DNA from: Saprospiraceae bacterium
GTDB taxonomy: Bacteria; Bacteroidota; Bacteroidia; Chitinophagales; Saprospiraceae
Length of the DNA stretch: 64,000 nt
NCBI GenBank assembly: GCA_028285545.1
Contig: JANQPA010000108.1
Location: 1 to 64,000 of the forward strand
Direction of reading: 5' to 3'
Position numbers and translations under genes: made by a program. Below the pieces are notes generated by a model, which saw only the letters and a program-made list of their open reading frames with translations, did no database searches and was not told the DNA's origin. Of this stretch, positions 26,866 to 36,840 are shown one piece after another; the first letter of the stretch is position 1; each line of letters starts with the position of its first letter.

Positions 26866-28860
26866 ATGACTAAGCTCAAGTTCCTACCTGGCATTATTTT
26901 ATTCCTGTTATTTAGTATCTCTTTAAGTGGGCAGGCCCACGCCCTAAAATGGGGGGAAATACCTCCAGAGCATCTGCGAATGACTAGTTATGAAGGGGAC
27001 ACTTCTGCATCTGCTATAATATTACAAGACTATGGAAAACTTAACTTTGATTTTAGAGACACTGATCCAAAAACTGTCCTGGTAAGGCACAAACGGATCA
27101 AAATCCTTAAACGAAGTGGTTTTGATTATGGTGATGTGAGTATTACTTATTACTCAGAAAAAGGATATGAAGCAATAAGGGGTTTAAAGGCTACAATTTT
27201 TAATCCTGATGGCTCTTCCAAAAAGTTGGGTAAAAAGGATTTTTTTGAAGAAAAGATTGATGATAAGTGGACCAAAATAAAATTCACTTTCCCTGACCTG
27301 CAAGCAGGAAGTGTAATTGAATACACCTATCAAAAATCATCCAAAGCCATCTTTAGTTTGCCTGAATGGTATTTCCAGCACGAAATTCCTGTTTTTTGGA
27401 GTGAGTATGAGTTGTTTGTTCCAAAGTGGTATACCTATGTTACTATGAAGCAAGGACGGTTTGCAATAACCTCCCAAAACTGGGTTCAGGATAATTTTGC
27501 TGTCAGTCAAGGGAATGCTTTCCAAGGTAGAGGAATGGGAAATGTAAGTCTGGAAGTGAATCATATGAGATTTGCAGCCAGCATGTTGCCTGCCTTAAAA
27601 GAAGAAGGCTTCATCACCACCATGGATGATTATCGTACCCGTGTCCGCATGCAATTAAGTGGTACCAATTTTAGTAGCTACAAACCGGTAATGGGAGATT
27701 GGAAAACCAGTGCCAAACGACTGATGGAAGATTTAAGTTTTGGTGTTCCACTCACCAAAGAGTCTGATTTTAGGGATGCCTTAAAAGCCGTAAAACCCTT
27801 AGTTGCTGATGTCACTGATGTTAGAGAAAAAACTCAGATTATCTATGATTTTGTCAATAAAAATATTGAATGGGATGGAGATTATTATCCTTACATTCAT
27901 GACAGACTCAAAGATTGTTACACTAAAAAATCAGCGGCTAGTGGAGAATTGAATTTACTTCTCATTGCCCTGTTAAAATCCAATGGCATTACTGCCTATC
28001 CTATGATGTTAAGCACGCGAACGAATGGCAAAATGACCAATATATATCCCATTTTAAGCCAATTTAATCATACAATGGCTTATGTGAAAATAGGAGAACA
28101 ATGGCTGATTCTTGATGCAGGTGATGATTCCCGTCCAATGGGTATGCCTCGCATAAATGCCCTGAATAGCATGGGGTGGTTGGTGCATCCTGCTAATCCA
28201 AGATGGGTAGAAATAAAAGCCCAGAAAGGTTCTTCTGTATATCTGGCTGATTTTGAAATTGATGAAGAAGGGGTGCTAATCGGTGAAATTAAAGAAATGC
28301 ATAAGGGATATAATGCAGCAAATTCAAGAGATGATTTAGATGCTGGAAATTGTCAGAAAAAAATATCAGAAGGATTCACAAAATTATTTCCTGATGCAGA
28401 AGTTAGTGAAGTTAAGGTAGAGGCCTTAAATCAAAGAGATAAGCCCTTCACTTATTCTGCAAATTTAAATATCCCTGACCTTGCCCATTCAACTGGTGAG
28501 TTTATTTACATTTCTCCTGTATTGATTAAAGCCTTTAAGGAAAATCCTTTTAAAATGAAAAACAGGCAGTATCCTGTGGATATGCCCTATCCAAATAGTG
28601 AGCGTTACATTTTTAAATTGGAATTACCGGAAGATTATGTTGTAGAAGAACTTCCAGAAACAATGAGGATCAAAATGCCTGATGGTGCTGCCTCTTTTCA
28701 TTTTGAGGTGAAACAAGTAGGCAGTTTCCTTCAATTGACTAGTTCTGTTTCCTTTAACAAATTGAGATATGAGCCGGAAGAATATGCTTCCTTACAAAAT
28801 TTTGTTGATCTGATAATAGAAAAGCAAAGTGAGCAGATTGTACTGAAACTTGAAGATTAG
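26866..28860 (+). CDS. DUF3857 and transglutaminase-like protein, catalytic Cys missing
   Basis: This is a 664-residue exported protein with a signal peptide ending near SGQAHA (26). An N-terminal DUF3857 beta domain (about 45-230), a transglutaminase-like domain (about 295-430) and a C-terminal DUF3858-like beta domain follow. In the transglutaminase part, the usual GDCxD/K segment reads KKSAASGELN (354-363): the nucleophilic Cys is absent, although the following helix, NH (401-402) and D418 remain. It is likely a binding, non-catalytic relative. The related gene 60 bases downstream keeps the Cys, so the pair may be an inactive/active duo from a duplication. Confidence 0.85.
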   Translation: MTKLKFLPGIILFLLFSISLSGQAHALKWGEIPPEHLRMTSYEGDTSASAIILQDYGKLNFDFRDTDPKTVLVRHKRIKILKRSGFDYGDVSITYYSEKGYEAIRGLKATIFNPDGSSKKLGKKDFFEEKIDDKWTKIKFTFPDLQAGSVIEYTYQKSSKAIFSLPEWYFQHEIPVFWSEYELFVPKWYTYVTMKQGRFAITSQNWVQDNFAVSQGNAFQGRGMGNVSLEVNHMRFAASMLPALKEEGFITTMDDYRTRVRMQLSGTNFSSYKPVMGDWKTSAKRLMEDLSFGVPLTKESDFRDALKAVKPLVADVTDVREKTQIIYDFVNKNIEWDGDYYPYIHDRLKDCYTKKSAASGELNLLLIALLKSNGITAYPMMLSTRTNGKMTNIYPILSQFNHTMAYVKIGEQWLILDAGDDSRPMGMPRINALNSMGWLVHPANPRWVEIKAQKGSSVYLADFEIDEEGVLIGEIKEMHKGYNAANSRDDLDAGNCQKKISEGFTKLFPDAEVSEVKVEALNQRDKPFTYSANLNIPDLAHSTGEFIYISPVLIKAFKENPFKMKNRQYPVDMPYPNSERYIFKLELPEDYVVEELPETMRIKMPDGAASFHFEVKQVGSFLQLTSSVSFNKLRYEPEEYASLQNFVDLIIEKQSEQIVLKLED

Positions 28861-28920
28861 CGATTTCAGGAGAACAAATTTTTGACTTGAATTTTCAGGA
28901 CTATAACAAACAAAATTTCC

Positions 28921-30828
28921 ATGAAAGCAATTATAAAAACCCTGGTGCTTCTATTTATTCCTCTTTTTTCATTTTCTCAAAAGGAATCAAATTGGTCCAT
29001 TACCGAAATGCCTCTTGAACTGGCTATAGGGGCTAATGAAGTAATTCGATTGTCTGACCAGCATTTTGAAGTAAAGTCTCTTAAGGAGGGTAGGTATTAT
29101 CACAAAGAGGTAGTCACAATATTAAATGAGGAAAGTGATGCCAATGTATTAGTCGTTTATTATGATCTGGACAGTAAAATTAAAAATCTGGAAGCCCGGA
29201 TCTATGATGCAAAAGGTACTCTGATTCGAAAAGTAGCAAAGGATGAAATAAAAGATTATCCGGCAGTAGATGGATACTCCTTGTATCAGGACGACAGGCT
29301 CCAATTCATTGAAATTAATCAGGCTTCCTATCCCTATACCATTGTTTGGGAATATGAAAAAACGATGGAAGGTATCGATTTTATTTTATATCCGGATTGG
29401 ATGATCCAAGGCTTTAATCAGGGAATAGAAACCTCCAGCTACACATTGACTGTACCAAAAGAGATCCAGCCACAATTTGAATGGCATAATATGGAATTGG
29501 ACGGCTCAAAAACAGATGAGGGCAAGAGCATCGTTTATCATTGGGAAGTAGAAAATCTTAAGCCGGTTAAGAAAGAAGCTTATGGCCCTCCTTCAATAGA
29601 GATTTTGCCCATGCTTTTGATTTCACCCTCAGATTTTTTGGTAGAAAATATTTCTGGAAGTATGAGCTCCTGGAAAGATTTTGGACAGTTCATTTATTCA
29701 TTGTTTGAGGGTAAGGATCAACTGCCTGATGAAGTTACTGCCGAAATTCGAGAGCGGATTGCAGGGATCAGTGACACTAAGGAAAAGGTTGAAATACTTT
29801 ATCGTTTTTTGCAAGAAAAAATGCGGTATGTAAGTGTTCAATTGGGAATCGGAGGCTGGCAGCCTTTCGATGCCAATTATGTTGCCAAAAATAGTTATGG
29901 CGATTGTAAGGCTTTGACCAATTATATGATGGCTTTGTTAAAAAAAGCAGGTATTACCTCCCATCCTGTTTTGATAAAAAATGGAAGCCTCAACTACCAA
30001 ATCACAAAAGACTTTACCAACCCCAGTTTTAATCATGTGATCTTATATGTACCCGAAATTGATTATTGGCTGGAATGCACCAGCAATAATTATCCCGCTA
30101 ATTATATTGGTAAAGGAAATATGGCCCGGACCGCTTTAATGATTACAAAAGAGGGTGGGGTATTAAAAAGAACGCCAGCTGTAGAGCCTCAGGCGCATAA
30201 AGAAAATATTAAGGCAAGCATCCAAATTAACTCCAATGGTACCGCAAATATTTCTTACCAAAGCGAATTAACGGGCAGCCGGCATGAATTTTTTCGCTAT
30301 GCAGCTTCCAATTATTCTCCAAAAGAAAAAGAAGAGTGGCTTCAGGAAAATTCTGCCCTGACCAAAATGAATATCAATAAACTTGAAATCAATTGTCAAA
30401 AGGATAGAGCCGAAGCACAATTCAATTACTCTGTTCAAGTAATGAAATATGGTTCTGCTGCCGGCAAGCGTATGTTTATTCCTCTCAATCAAATTTCGGT
30501 TTATGGAGAGGCTCCTTCTAAACTAGATAATCGATTGTATCCTGTTTATCACCGCAGAGCTTATTCTGAGGTATTAGATATTGAAATAGAACTTCCTCAG
30601 GGATTTTCTGTCGAAGCACTTCCTTTTCCAGAAGAAACCCTAGAGAGCGAGTTTGCAAGCTATAAGCTCCAAATTAAGGAAGAGAATGGAAAGGTTTATT
30701 TGCACCGGGAAGTTGAGTTTCGCCCACACATTTTACCTGCTTCTGATTATGATAAATTCAGAAAGTTTTATAGGGATATTTCTAGGAGGGAAAAGGCTAA
30801 GTTAGTATTGGTGGAGAAGAAAACATAA
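28921..30828 (+). CDS. DUF3857 and transglutaminase domain protein
   Basis: This is a 635-residue exported protein (signal peptide LLFIPLFSFSQ) with the same order as its upstream neighbour: DUF3857, transglutaminase-like core and a beta C-terminus. The core has an intact nucleophile in SYGDCKALTNYM (Cys329), His372 in NHVILYV and Glu385 in WLECT, where many members have Asp. It may act as a periplasmic or surface transglutaminase or protease. The stop codon lies inside a 28-bp hairpin that also includes the stop of the convergent permease gene. Confidence 0.87.
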   Translation: MKAIIKTLVLLFIPLFSFSQKESNWSITEMPLELAIGANEVIRLSDQHFEVKSLKEGRYYHKEVVTILNEESDANVLVVYYDLDSKIKNLEARIYDAKGTLIRKVAKDEIKDYPAVDGYSLYQDDRLQFIEINQASYPYTIVWEYEKTMEGIDFILYPDWMIQGFNQGIETSSYTLTVPKEIQPQFEWHNMELDGSKTDEGKSIVYHWEVENLKPVKKEAYGPPSIEILPMLLISPSDFLVENISGSMSSWKDFGQFIYSLFEGKDQLPDEVTAEIRERIAGISDTKEKVEILYRFLQEKMRYVSVQLGIGGWQPFDANYVAKNSYGDCKALTNYMMALLKKAGITSHPVLIKNGSLNYQITKDFTNPSFNHVILYVPEIDYWLECTSNNYPANYIGKGNMARTALMITKEGGVLKRTPAVEPQAHKENIKASIQINSNGTANISYQSELTGSRHEFFRYAASNYSPKEKEEWLQENSALTKMNINKLEINCQKDRAEAQFNYSVQVMKYGSAAGKRMFIPLNQISVYGEAPSKLDNRLYPVYHRRAYSEVLDIEIELPQGFSVEALPFPEETLESEFASYKLQIKEENGKVYLHREVEFRPHILPASDYDKFRKFYRDISRREKAKLVLVEKKT

Positions 30829-30884
30829 TATTTTATAAATGAATGGTTTGGCCAAAGCCAAACCATTCATTTATAAAATATTAT
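30825..30884. terminator. Perfect 28-bp bidirectional hairpin over two stop codons
   Basis: Positions 30825-30852 pair with 30857-30884 without mismatch around loop CAAA. It contains the TAA of the + gene (30826-30828) and the stop of the - gene (30881-30883). It is unusually long for an intrinsic terminator and has A/T-rich outer ends. Confidence 0.85.
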
Positions 30885-33259
30885 TCATCCCTCAATATTT
30901 TGGCAGGATTCACAGAAGCAGCCTTTATCACCTTACTTCCAATAGTTAAAATACTGGCTACAAACATTATAATGACCGAAAGTATAAAAGGTAAGGGACG
31001 TAAGGGGACATAATAGGCCCAAATACTCCCCATCAACATATCGGTCAAAAAGTATCCGCTGACACAACCTAATATAGAAGCAAAGGCGAGAATAATGATA
31101 AACTCTTTGCTTACTCGCATGCCTATATTTTCCACAGAGGCACCCAGTACTTTGCGAACGCCTATCTCCTTCATTCGTTTGATCAGGTTAAGAGATACCA
31201 GGCTGAACAGTCCAATTACAGAAAGCAATACGGCAACTACTCCTAGGAACAAAAAAAGTACTTTAATATTTTCATTCACTAATGAGGTTTCAGCCATTTC
31301 TCCATCCGTAAAATTTACAGTGGATAACTCATCAGGGAATACGGTTTTCCATTTTTCATCCATCAGTGCTTTTACCTCTAGCAAATCTTCTGCATTGGTA
31401 CGAACAGATAAAAACTGATAATCTTCCTGGTCAACATATCTCATCAACATTGGGTCCAGAGGTTCCCATAATCCACCCTGGAAATAAATATTTTTTACAA
31501 CACCAATTACATTTAAGGCAATGGTATCACGTAATACAATTCGCTTGCCAATAGGGTCATCCCAGGCCATCATTTTCACCAATTCTTCATTAATGATAAC
31601 AGAGTTGTCCATATCAGTCTGACTATTTTCCTTAAAATCTCTACCTTGGATAATAGAAGCACCTACCGTTGAAAGATAACCCGTTCCAACATCAAAAATA
31701 TCTACATCTAATTCTTGATCTTCATATTTTATAGGATCGGAATACCAATTGGAGCTAATGCTACTTCGCGAGCCGGCAATTTCCTTAATTTTGTCGTACC
31801 CCATCAATTCATTCCTCATTTTGGCATAGCCTTTATCATCATTAACATAGGCGAAAACGATGCTTTCGCTGTTATAACCCATGTCATAGTTTTTTTGATA
31901 CTCGGCATTTTGACTAAATACAAAACCAGAAATAATGGCTATTAAGGAAATGCCAAATTGTAAGGTCAACAGGATGCGGGTCAATGGATTGGTACCACTA
32001 AACCTCATTTTTCCTCTTAATATGGCAGTAGGTTGGAAACTGCTTACATAAAATGCTGGGTAGCTACCAGCAATAAGAGCAGTAAATAAAAGTAATAAGG
32101 TTAAAAAGCCCAACAAGTCAAGGTTTTGCAATAAGTTCAATTGGATATCCAAAAAGGGCCACATGGCACTGTAAGCAGGGACCAAAAATATCGACAAAAG
32201 GATTCCAAAAGTCAAAGCCATTAAAACCAACAAAATATTTTCGCCCATAAACTGAGCAATTAACTGTTTTTTATTGGAGCCTAAGACCTTTCTTATTCCA
32301 ATTTCTTTAATTCTTCTGTTGGCAATGGCAATAGAAGTATTGGTAAAATTAAAACAGGCAATCAACAAAATTAGGATTGCCATAATATTAGGACCAATTA
32401 CGGCAGCAGTTGGAAGGCTATCCTGTGTCCAGTGATTCCAAATGTCTTCGCTCTCAGCACGCACCGCCATTCCCTGAAAAGAGTCCAAATAATATTGTGA
32501 TACTTTATAATCCTCTTTTGCCTGGTTTTGGATACTGACATATTCCTGCAATTGATTCTCTACTTCTCCTAGATCAGATGGATTTGGAATGCGTACAAAT
32601 GTAGTGTTAAAAACAGACCAATCATCCTCTTCCCGATCAATCATATCCAAGGAATTATCGTAATTGATATAGGCTTCGGCAGTAAAACTGGAATTTTGAG
32701 GTGGCTTTTCAAAAACGCCTGCTACCTGATAGGCCTTTTTTTTATCTCCTTCCACATAGATTAAAGTTTCTCCAACAGGATTGGGATTACCAGGGAAATG
32801 CTTTTCCTTTAGTTCTGAGCTGATAAAAATAGAATTTTTGTCCTCCAGCTTTTCTGCATTTCCAACAATCATTGGAAAATTAAAAACTTCAAAAAACTCT
32901 GGATCAACAGCCGTAAGACCAGTGCGAAAAACTTCATTATTAACTTTAAAGTTACCTCCGGTGGGGTAATAGCGGATCACTTTATCTACCTGAGATATAG
33001 AATTTCGAATTTGATTGCCTATAGGTAATGGACTGATGCCATTTTTTCGAGGTATTCCATTTGTAATACGGATAAAATTAACCCGGTATATATCGTCCGT
33101 ACCTTCATGATAGGCATCATATTTGGTGTTATAATCCCAATTTAGGAAAGCTACAATGCAGCAGGCCAAAGCAGTTCCTAGTCCTAAAACATTAATGAAA
33201 ACAAATACTCTGTTTTTCATTAAATTACGGAAAGTGATTTTGAGGTAGTTCTTTAACAT
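30881..33259 (-). CDS. ABC transporter permease, MacB/FtsX type
   Basis: This is a 792-residue permease with two repeats of the MacB_PCD periplasmic domain plus FtsX membrane domain. The N-terminal TM is preceded by YLKITFRNLMKNRVFV. FtsX signatures RRIKEIGIRKVLGSNKKQL (about 315-335) and RMKEIGVRKVLGAS (about 700) are clear, and eight membrane segments are visible. No ATP-binding partner gene lies next to it. Such permeases in Bacteroidota work with separate LolD-like ATPases in efflux or lipoprotein-type transport. The gene is convergent with the transglutaminase gene. Confidence 0.9.
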   Translation of the reverse strand: MLKNYLKITFRNLMKNRVFVFINVLGLGTALACCIVAFLNWDYNTKYDAYHEGTDDIYRVNFIRITNGIPRKNGISPLPIGNQIRNSISQVDKVIRYYPTGGNFKVNNEVFRTGLTAVDPEFFEVFNFPMIVGNAEKLEDKNSIFISSELKEKHFPGNPNPVGETLIYVEGDKKKAYQVAGVFEKPPQNSSFTAEAYINYDNSLDMIDREEDDWSVFNTTFVRIPNPSDLGEVENQLQEYVSIQNQAKEDYKVSQYYLDSFQGMAVRAESEDIWNHWTQDSLPTAAVIGPNIMAILILLIACFNFTNTSIAIANRRIKEIGIRKVLGSNKKQLIAQFMGENILLVLMALTFGILLSIFLVPAYSAMWPFLDIQLNLLQNLDLLGFLTLLLLFTALIAGSYPAFYVSSFQPTAILRGKMRFSGTNPLTRILLTLQFGISLIAIISGFVFSQNAEYQKNYDMGYNSESIVFAYVNDDKGYAKMRNELMGYDKIKEIAGSRSSISSNWYSDPIKYEDQELDVDIFDVGTGYLSTVGASIIQGRDFKENSQTDMDNSVIINEELVKMMAWDDPIGKRIVLRDTIALNVIGVVKNIYFQGGLWEPLDPMLMRYVDQEDYQFLSVRTNAEDLLEVKALMDEKWKTVFPDELSTVNFTDGEMAETSLVNENIKVLFLFLGVVAVLLSVIGLFSLVSLNLIKRMKEIGVRKVLGASVENIGMRVSKEFIIILAFASILGCVSGYFLTDMLMGSIWAYYVPLRPLPFILSVIIMFVASILTIGSKVIKAASVNPAKILRDE

Positions 33260-33354
33260 GTCAAAGATGATTTATGAGCTTATTATTTTATTAGACCTCT
33301 TTGAAAGGTTTTTTGGATGCCAAGAATCCATTATTTTTTCAAAATACAAAAATT

Positions 33355-33617
33355 GGGTATTAGGGTATTGGGATATTGGGGTATTGGGGTATTGGGGAAA
33401 AGATAGAAAGTATAAGAATAGTAAATCCTGTTATGATACTACCTCTCTTTTTATTTTATGGTAAAAAACTTTTCTCCTTAACTTCTATTACTTCTAATAA
33501 CTTTAAAGTATTACAAATTGATCGAATTATTAGACGTAAAGACTAAAATGTAGGTTACAAAACCCAGACGAAGTTTGTATCTCATAGACTCCCAATACCC
33601 CAATACCCCAATATCCC
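33355..33617. repeat. Inverted octamer arrays in a 360-bp spacer
   Basis: The left array (33355-33394) is five degenerate octamers of GGGTATTG. The right array (33591-33617) is three octamers of CCCAATAC, the complement. The two could pair across about 196 bases. The right array ends just before the rmuC stop, the left lies about 95 bases upstream of the permease start. Nothing else was recognised in this spacer. Confidence 0.8.
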
Positions 33618-33619
33618 AT

Positions 33620-34954
33620 TTAGTCTTCTCCCAATAATTCTTTAGGAAGAGATTTGGAAGCCTTGGCACCGAGTTCTTTAATCTTTTGTGCCTTCCCTAT
33701 TAAGGTATCTCCATGACGCTTCGCATCGGTCAATTTATTCATAGCATCATTATAGGAGGATTTTGTTTGTTCAATCCGTTGGCCGATTTGCTTTAAATCT
33801 TCGACAAAGGCAACAAATTTATCATAGAGCAGTCCACTTTGACGGGCTATTTCCAGAACGGATCTTTTTTGTTTTTCTTGCTTCCAAATGTAGGAAACGG
33901 TTCGCATGGTTGCCAGTAGGGTAGAGGTGGTAACAATAACCACATTTTTATCCAGGGCATCCAGAAAAAGCCTTTGGTCCTCTTGAATGGCCAATGCAAA
34001 TGCAGGTTCAATTGGAATAAAGAGTATCAGGTAATCTGGAGAATTAATTTGATATAAATTTTGATAGTTTTTGCTACTCAAGTCTTTTAGGTGTTGACGT
34101 AAGCTTGTGATGTGTGCTTTGATGTGCTGTTTTTTTTCTTGCTCATCATTTGCATTGAAGTAATTGTCATAGGCCACTAAGGATACTTTAGAGTCAATGA
34201 CCAAATGTTTGTCGTCAGGCAAATTGATGATAAAATCCGGACGTTTTTGGCGACCCTCTTCATCCTTATAAGAAGATTGAGCCTGATAATGAATCCCTTT
34301 TTGCAGACCTGCCTTTTCTAAAAGCATTTCCAATTGAATTTCTCCCCAATCTCCTTGGGTTTTATTGTCTCCTTTGAGGGCGGAGGCCAGATTATTGGCA
34401 TCCTGACTTAGTTGTTCATTGAGTAATCGCAAATGCTCAATTTCCTTTTTTAGGGAAATGCGGTCTCGGGTTTCTTCAAAGAATCGTTTTTCGACACTGT
34501 CCTCAAATGTTTTAATTTTTTCCTTGAGGGGGGTGAGGATAGTTTGAATCTGGCTTTGGTTTTGTTGGCTAAACTTCTGACTTTTTTCTTCCAATAAGCG
34601 ATTGGCTATATTTTCAAACTCAATGCGTGATTGTTGTTGTAGGCGCAGCATTTCATCCTTCTGTTCAAGTAATTTTTCTTCCAAATGTTTGGTGGATTGA
34701 TAGGAAGCGGAGAGCTGGGCAGCCATGTTCTTTAATTCATTTTCTCGTTGGGCCAATTCTCCTCGAAATCTTTCATTGGAAGCCTCACTGGCCTCAAAGA
34801 GTTTCTTTTGAACATAATCGTCTTCTACTTCTTCTTTGGAAATAGTGGTGGATTGTAATCTGATTTTTGTGAGCAACCAACCCAACAGGCCGCCAATGAG
34901 TAAACCAAGAATTAGAAATAGTAAGGATAAGGGATCATTCATTGCAAGTATCAT
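33620..34954 (-). CDS. rmuC: RmuC family DNA recombination protein
   Basis: This is a 444-residue protein with an N-terminal membrane segment (LSLLFLILGLLIGGLLGWLL), a long coiled coil (about 50-180) and an RmuC domain of the PD-(D/E)XK nuclease group. The core shows RPDFIINLPDDKHLVIDSKV (about 235-258) with the Asp and DSK of the fold, then YNDAMNKLTDA near the end. RmuC limits inversion rearrangements at short inverted repeats in E. coli. That is notable in a genome with many such repeats. A second ATG at 34942 would remove four residues. It follows the EAD11/TPR gene by 39 bases, probably on one transcript. Confidence 0.93.
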   Translation of the reverse strand: MILAMNDPLSLLFLILGLLIGGLLGWLLTKIRLQSTTISKEEVEDDYVQKKLFEASEASNERFRGELAQRENELKNMAAQLSASYQSTKHLEEKLLEQKDEMLRLQQQSRIEFENIANRLLEEKSQKFSQQNQSQIQTILTPLKEKIKTFEDSVEKRFFEETRDRISLKKEIEHLRLLNEQLSQDANNLASALKGDNKTQGDWGEIQLEMLLEKAGLQKGIHYQAQSSYKDEEGRQKRPDFIINLPDDKHLVIDSKVSLVAYDNYFNANDEQEKKQHIKAHITSLRQHLKDLSSKNYQNLYQINSPDYLILFIPIEPAFALAIQEDQRLFLDALDKNVVIVTTSTLLATMRTVSYIWKQEKQKRSVLEIARQSGLLYDKFVAFVEDLKQIGQRIEQTKSSYNDAMNKLTDAKRHGDTLIGKAQKIKELGAKASKSLPKELLGED

Positions 34955-34993
34955 CTATTTGGTGATGAAGTTACAATATTTTGTGATATAAAA

Positions 34994-36589
34994 CTATTGA
35001 AGTTTCTCTTTTCTCCTTTGATTTTTGATCCACTCTGCTATTGGATCCTGGTAGAAGCTCTCTTCTACCCCAAATTCTTTGGCTTTTTTAGCCAGCTTCC
35101 GAATTCCCTCATAATCTTTGCGATTATAAAGTTTTCGAAGCAGGTTACTCCAATTATCCATTTCTTTTGGATCTCTTTTTATGAGTTCTATAAGTTCTGA
35201 GTCTGTGAGTACTCTTCTTTGCTGTTGAGCGGGCAAATTAGCTTCAGGAGTTTTAGGCCTTATCCTGTCATTATCAGGGTCTGGTTTTTTTTTAATCTCC
35301 TGAGCTTGGAGTTGAACTTTTATGGTATCCACAATTCTTTGCAAGCTTGGATCAAGTTCGGCCACTTTTTCTAACTTATCTTTTGCTTCTTCTAAGTTCC
35401 CGGCTTTAAATAAGGAAACACCTTCTCCTATAATCACATTAACGCTGGAATCTTCAGATGCCTGGATGGTAAAATCCTGAGCCGCCTTCAAATATTCTTT
35501 ATCCTTGTAATTGAGAGCTGCCCGATTGGTACGTGCCAGCCAATAGTCAGGCTTATCCTCCAACACTTTGGTATATTGTTCTTTTGCCTCTTCCGGCTGG
35601 CCATTTTGTAATAGGGCATCCGCCAGGAACATATTTTTGGTAATGTTCATACTGGTATCTTCCAGTTCTACCTCCATAAGTGCAGCTACCGCAGCATTTT
35701 GATTTCCAGTTTCGTGGGCAATAATTCCAAATATATAAGTCAAAACTTCCTCAATACCTTCGGTAAGCTGTCCATCTGTTACGATGCTAGTTTGAGAGGA
35801 GATGGTATCAATGTCAGAACTGGAGGCCAAAACCAGTTGTTTGAGCGAGAAATTTTCAATATCAATGAATTTGTAGCGGGTAGTGATGATGTCCTCGCCT
35901 GGGATGCTTTGTTCCCTGGCACCCCAAATAATTAAATTGGCAGCACATTCCCTGGCCACTTTATCTGCTTCACTAGTTGTATTAGGATATTCTTCAATAA
36001 TCTTTTTCACTCCTAAGCCTATATCGACCTTAAATTTTACCTTAAATACATCCAAACGCTCTTCAATATCCTCGGCAATACCGACATCTACAATAGTGGA
36101 ATCTCCTGTAACCCTTTGTCTAAAAGGAAGGATTAAGACCTTAAAGGCCGTATCCACACTATTATAATCCGGGCAGAAAGTTCCAGATATGGGGCCCCCG
36201 TTGCCGGAAGGCTGAGACCATACTTTATAAATAATAAACCCTGCCCCGGACATGAGAAGTAGTAATACCAGCCCAATTGTCATTCTTCGACGCAAGGCGG
36301 GGTCATTTTCCGGACCTACTTGTTCCTCCTTGTTTAGATTGTTAAGGATCTGAAGGATTTGCTTGGTGACCTGGTTATAACTGATTTTAGCATCTTCTTT
36401 GGAGATGATGCCCTGGCTTTCATCACGCTCAGTTTTATTGAATAATGCTTTAGCCTGAAGCGTCTGGTTGTACAAATTCAGGTACGAAGATTCCTTTCCC
36501 AGGAAGTCCAGCATCAAATCCAATGCGGGCTCCGTCTCGGCTTCCCCTACTAAACCTTGTACTTTCTTTATGAAAACTTGTTTTTCCAT
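34994..36589 (-). CDS. EAD11-TM-TPR membrane protein
   Basis: This is a 531-residue protein. Residues 1-88 resemble effector-associated domain 11 (helices QGLVGEAETEPALDLMLDFL and YNQTLQAKALF..., then GIISKEDAKISYNQVTKQIL). One TM segment spans 104-122. Residues 149-285 (FKVLILPFRQ ... RECAANLIIWGAREQ) resemble the TolB/FlgO-like N-terminal fold, and TPR repeats cover about 295-420, followed by a Pro/Gln-rich linker and a further helical region. EADs are known in Bacteroidota as adaptors joining effectors to NTPase-based conflict systems; here the partner is not obvious. It sits directly upstream of rmuC. The EAD call is by pattern, not by a search. Confidence 0.72.
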   Translation of the reverse strand: MEKQVFIKKVQGLVGEAETEPALDLMLDFLGKESSYLNLYNQTLQAKALFNKTERDESQGIISKEDAKISYNQVTKQILQILNNLNKEEQVGPENDPALRRRMTIGLVLLLLMSGAGFIIYKVWSQPSGNGGPISGTFCPDYNSVDTAFKVLILPFRQRVTGDSTIVDVGIAEDIEERLDVFKVKFKVDIGLGVKKIIEEYPNTTSEADKVARECAANLIIWGAREQSIPGEDIITTRYKFIDIENFSLKQLVLASSSDIDTISSQTSIVTDGQLTEGIEEVLTYIFGIIAHETGNQNAAVAALMEVELEDTSMNITKNMFLADALLQNGQPEEAKEQYTKVLEDKPDYWLARTNRAALNYKDKEYLKAAQDFTIQASEDSSVNVIIGEGVSLFKAGNLEEAKDKLEKVAELDPSLQRIVDTIKVQLQAQEIKKKPDPDNDRIRPKTPEANLPAQQQRRVLTDSELIELIKRDPKEMDNWSNLLRKLYNRKDYEGIRKLAKKAKEFGVEESFYQDPIAEWIKNQRRKEKLQ

Positions 36590-36699
36590 TCATTTGTACT
36601 TTGCTCCAAATTAAAGCTTTAATTTACTAATATGCACTTAAAGAATTGATAAGCAAAATTTAAATATCAAAAAAAATGTCAAAAGTGTTAACGTTTTTT

Positions 36700-36750
36700 A
36701 CGTGTTCACGGGTATACGTGTTCACGGGTTCATGGGTTTACGTGATCACG
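36700..36750. repeat. Octamer array (six units)
   Basis: Consecutive units are ACGTGTTC, ACGGGTAT, ACGTGTTC, ACGGGTTC, ATGGGTTT, ACGTGATC. The same words recur inverted at 37310-37344, on the other side of the 148-residue gene. Confidence 0.8.
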
Positions 36751-36840
36751 TTTTTTGTAGATTTAGGGTCATTCCCCTCAAATAAGTAAGTATTTACCGG
36801 CTCGTATAAAAACAGTGCGACCGAATGGGCGTATTGATTT

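Noticed and set aside
34994-36589. Adenylate-cyclase/TPR regulator
   Set aside because: The VLILPF domain precedes TPRs as in some cyclase-TPR proteins, but no nucleotide cyclase domain is present in the frame.
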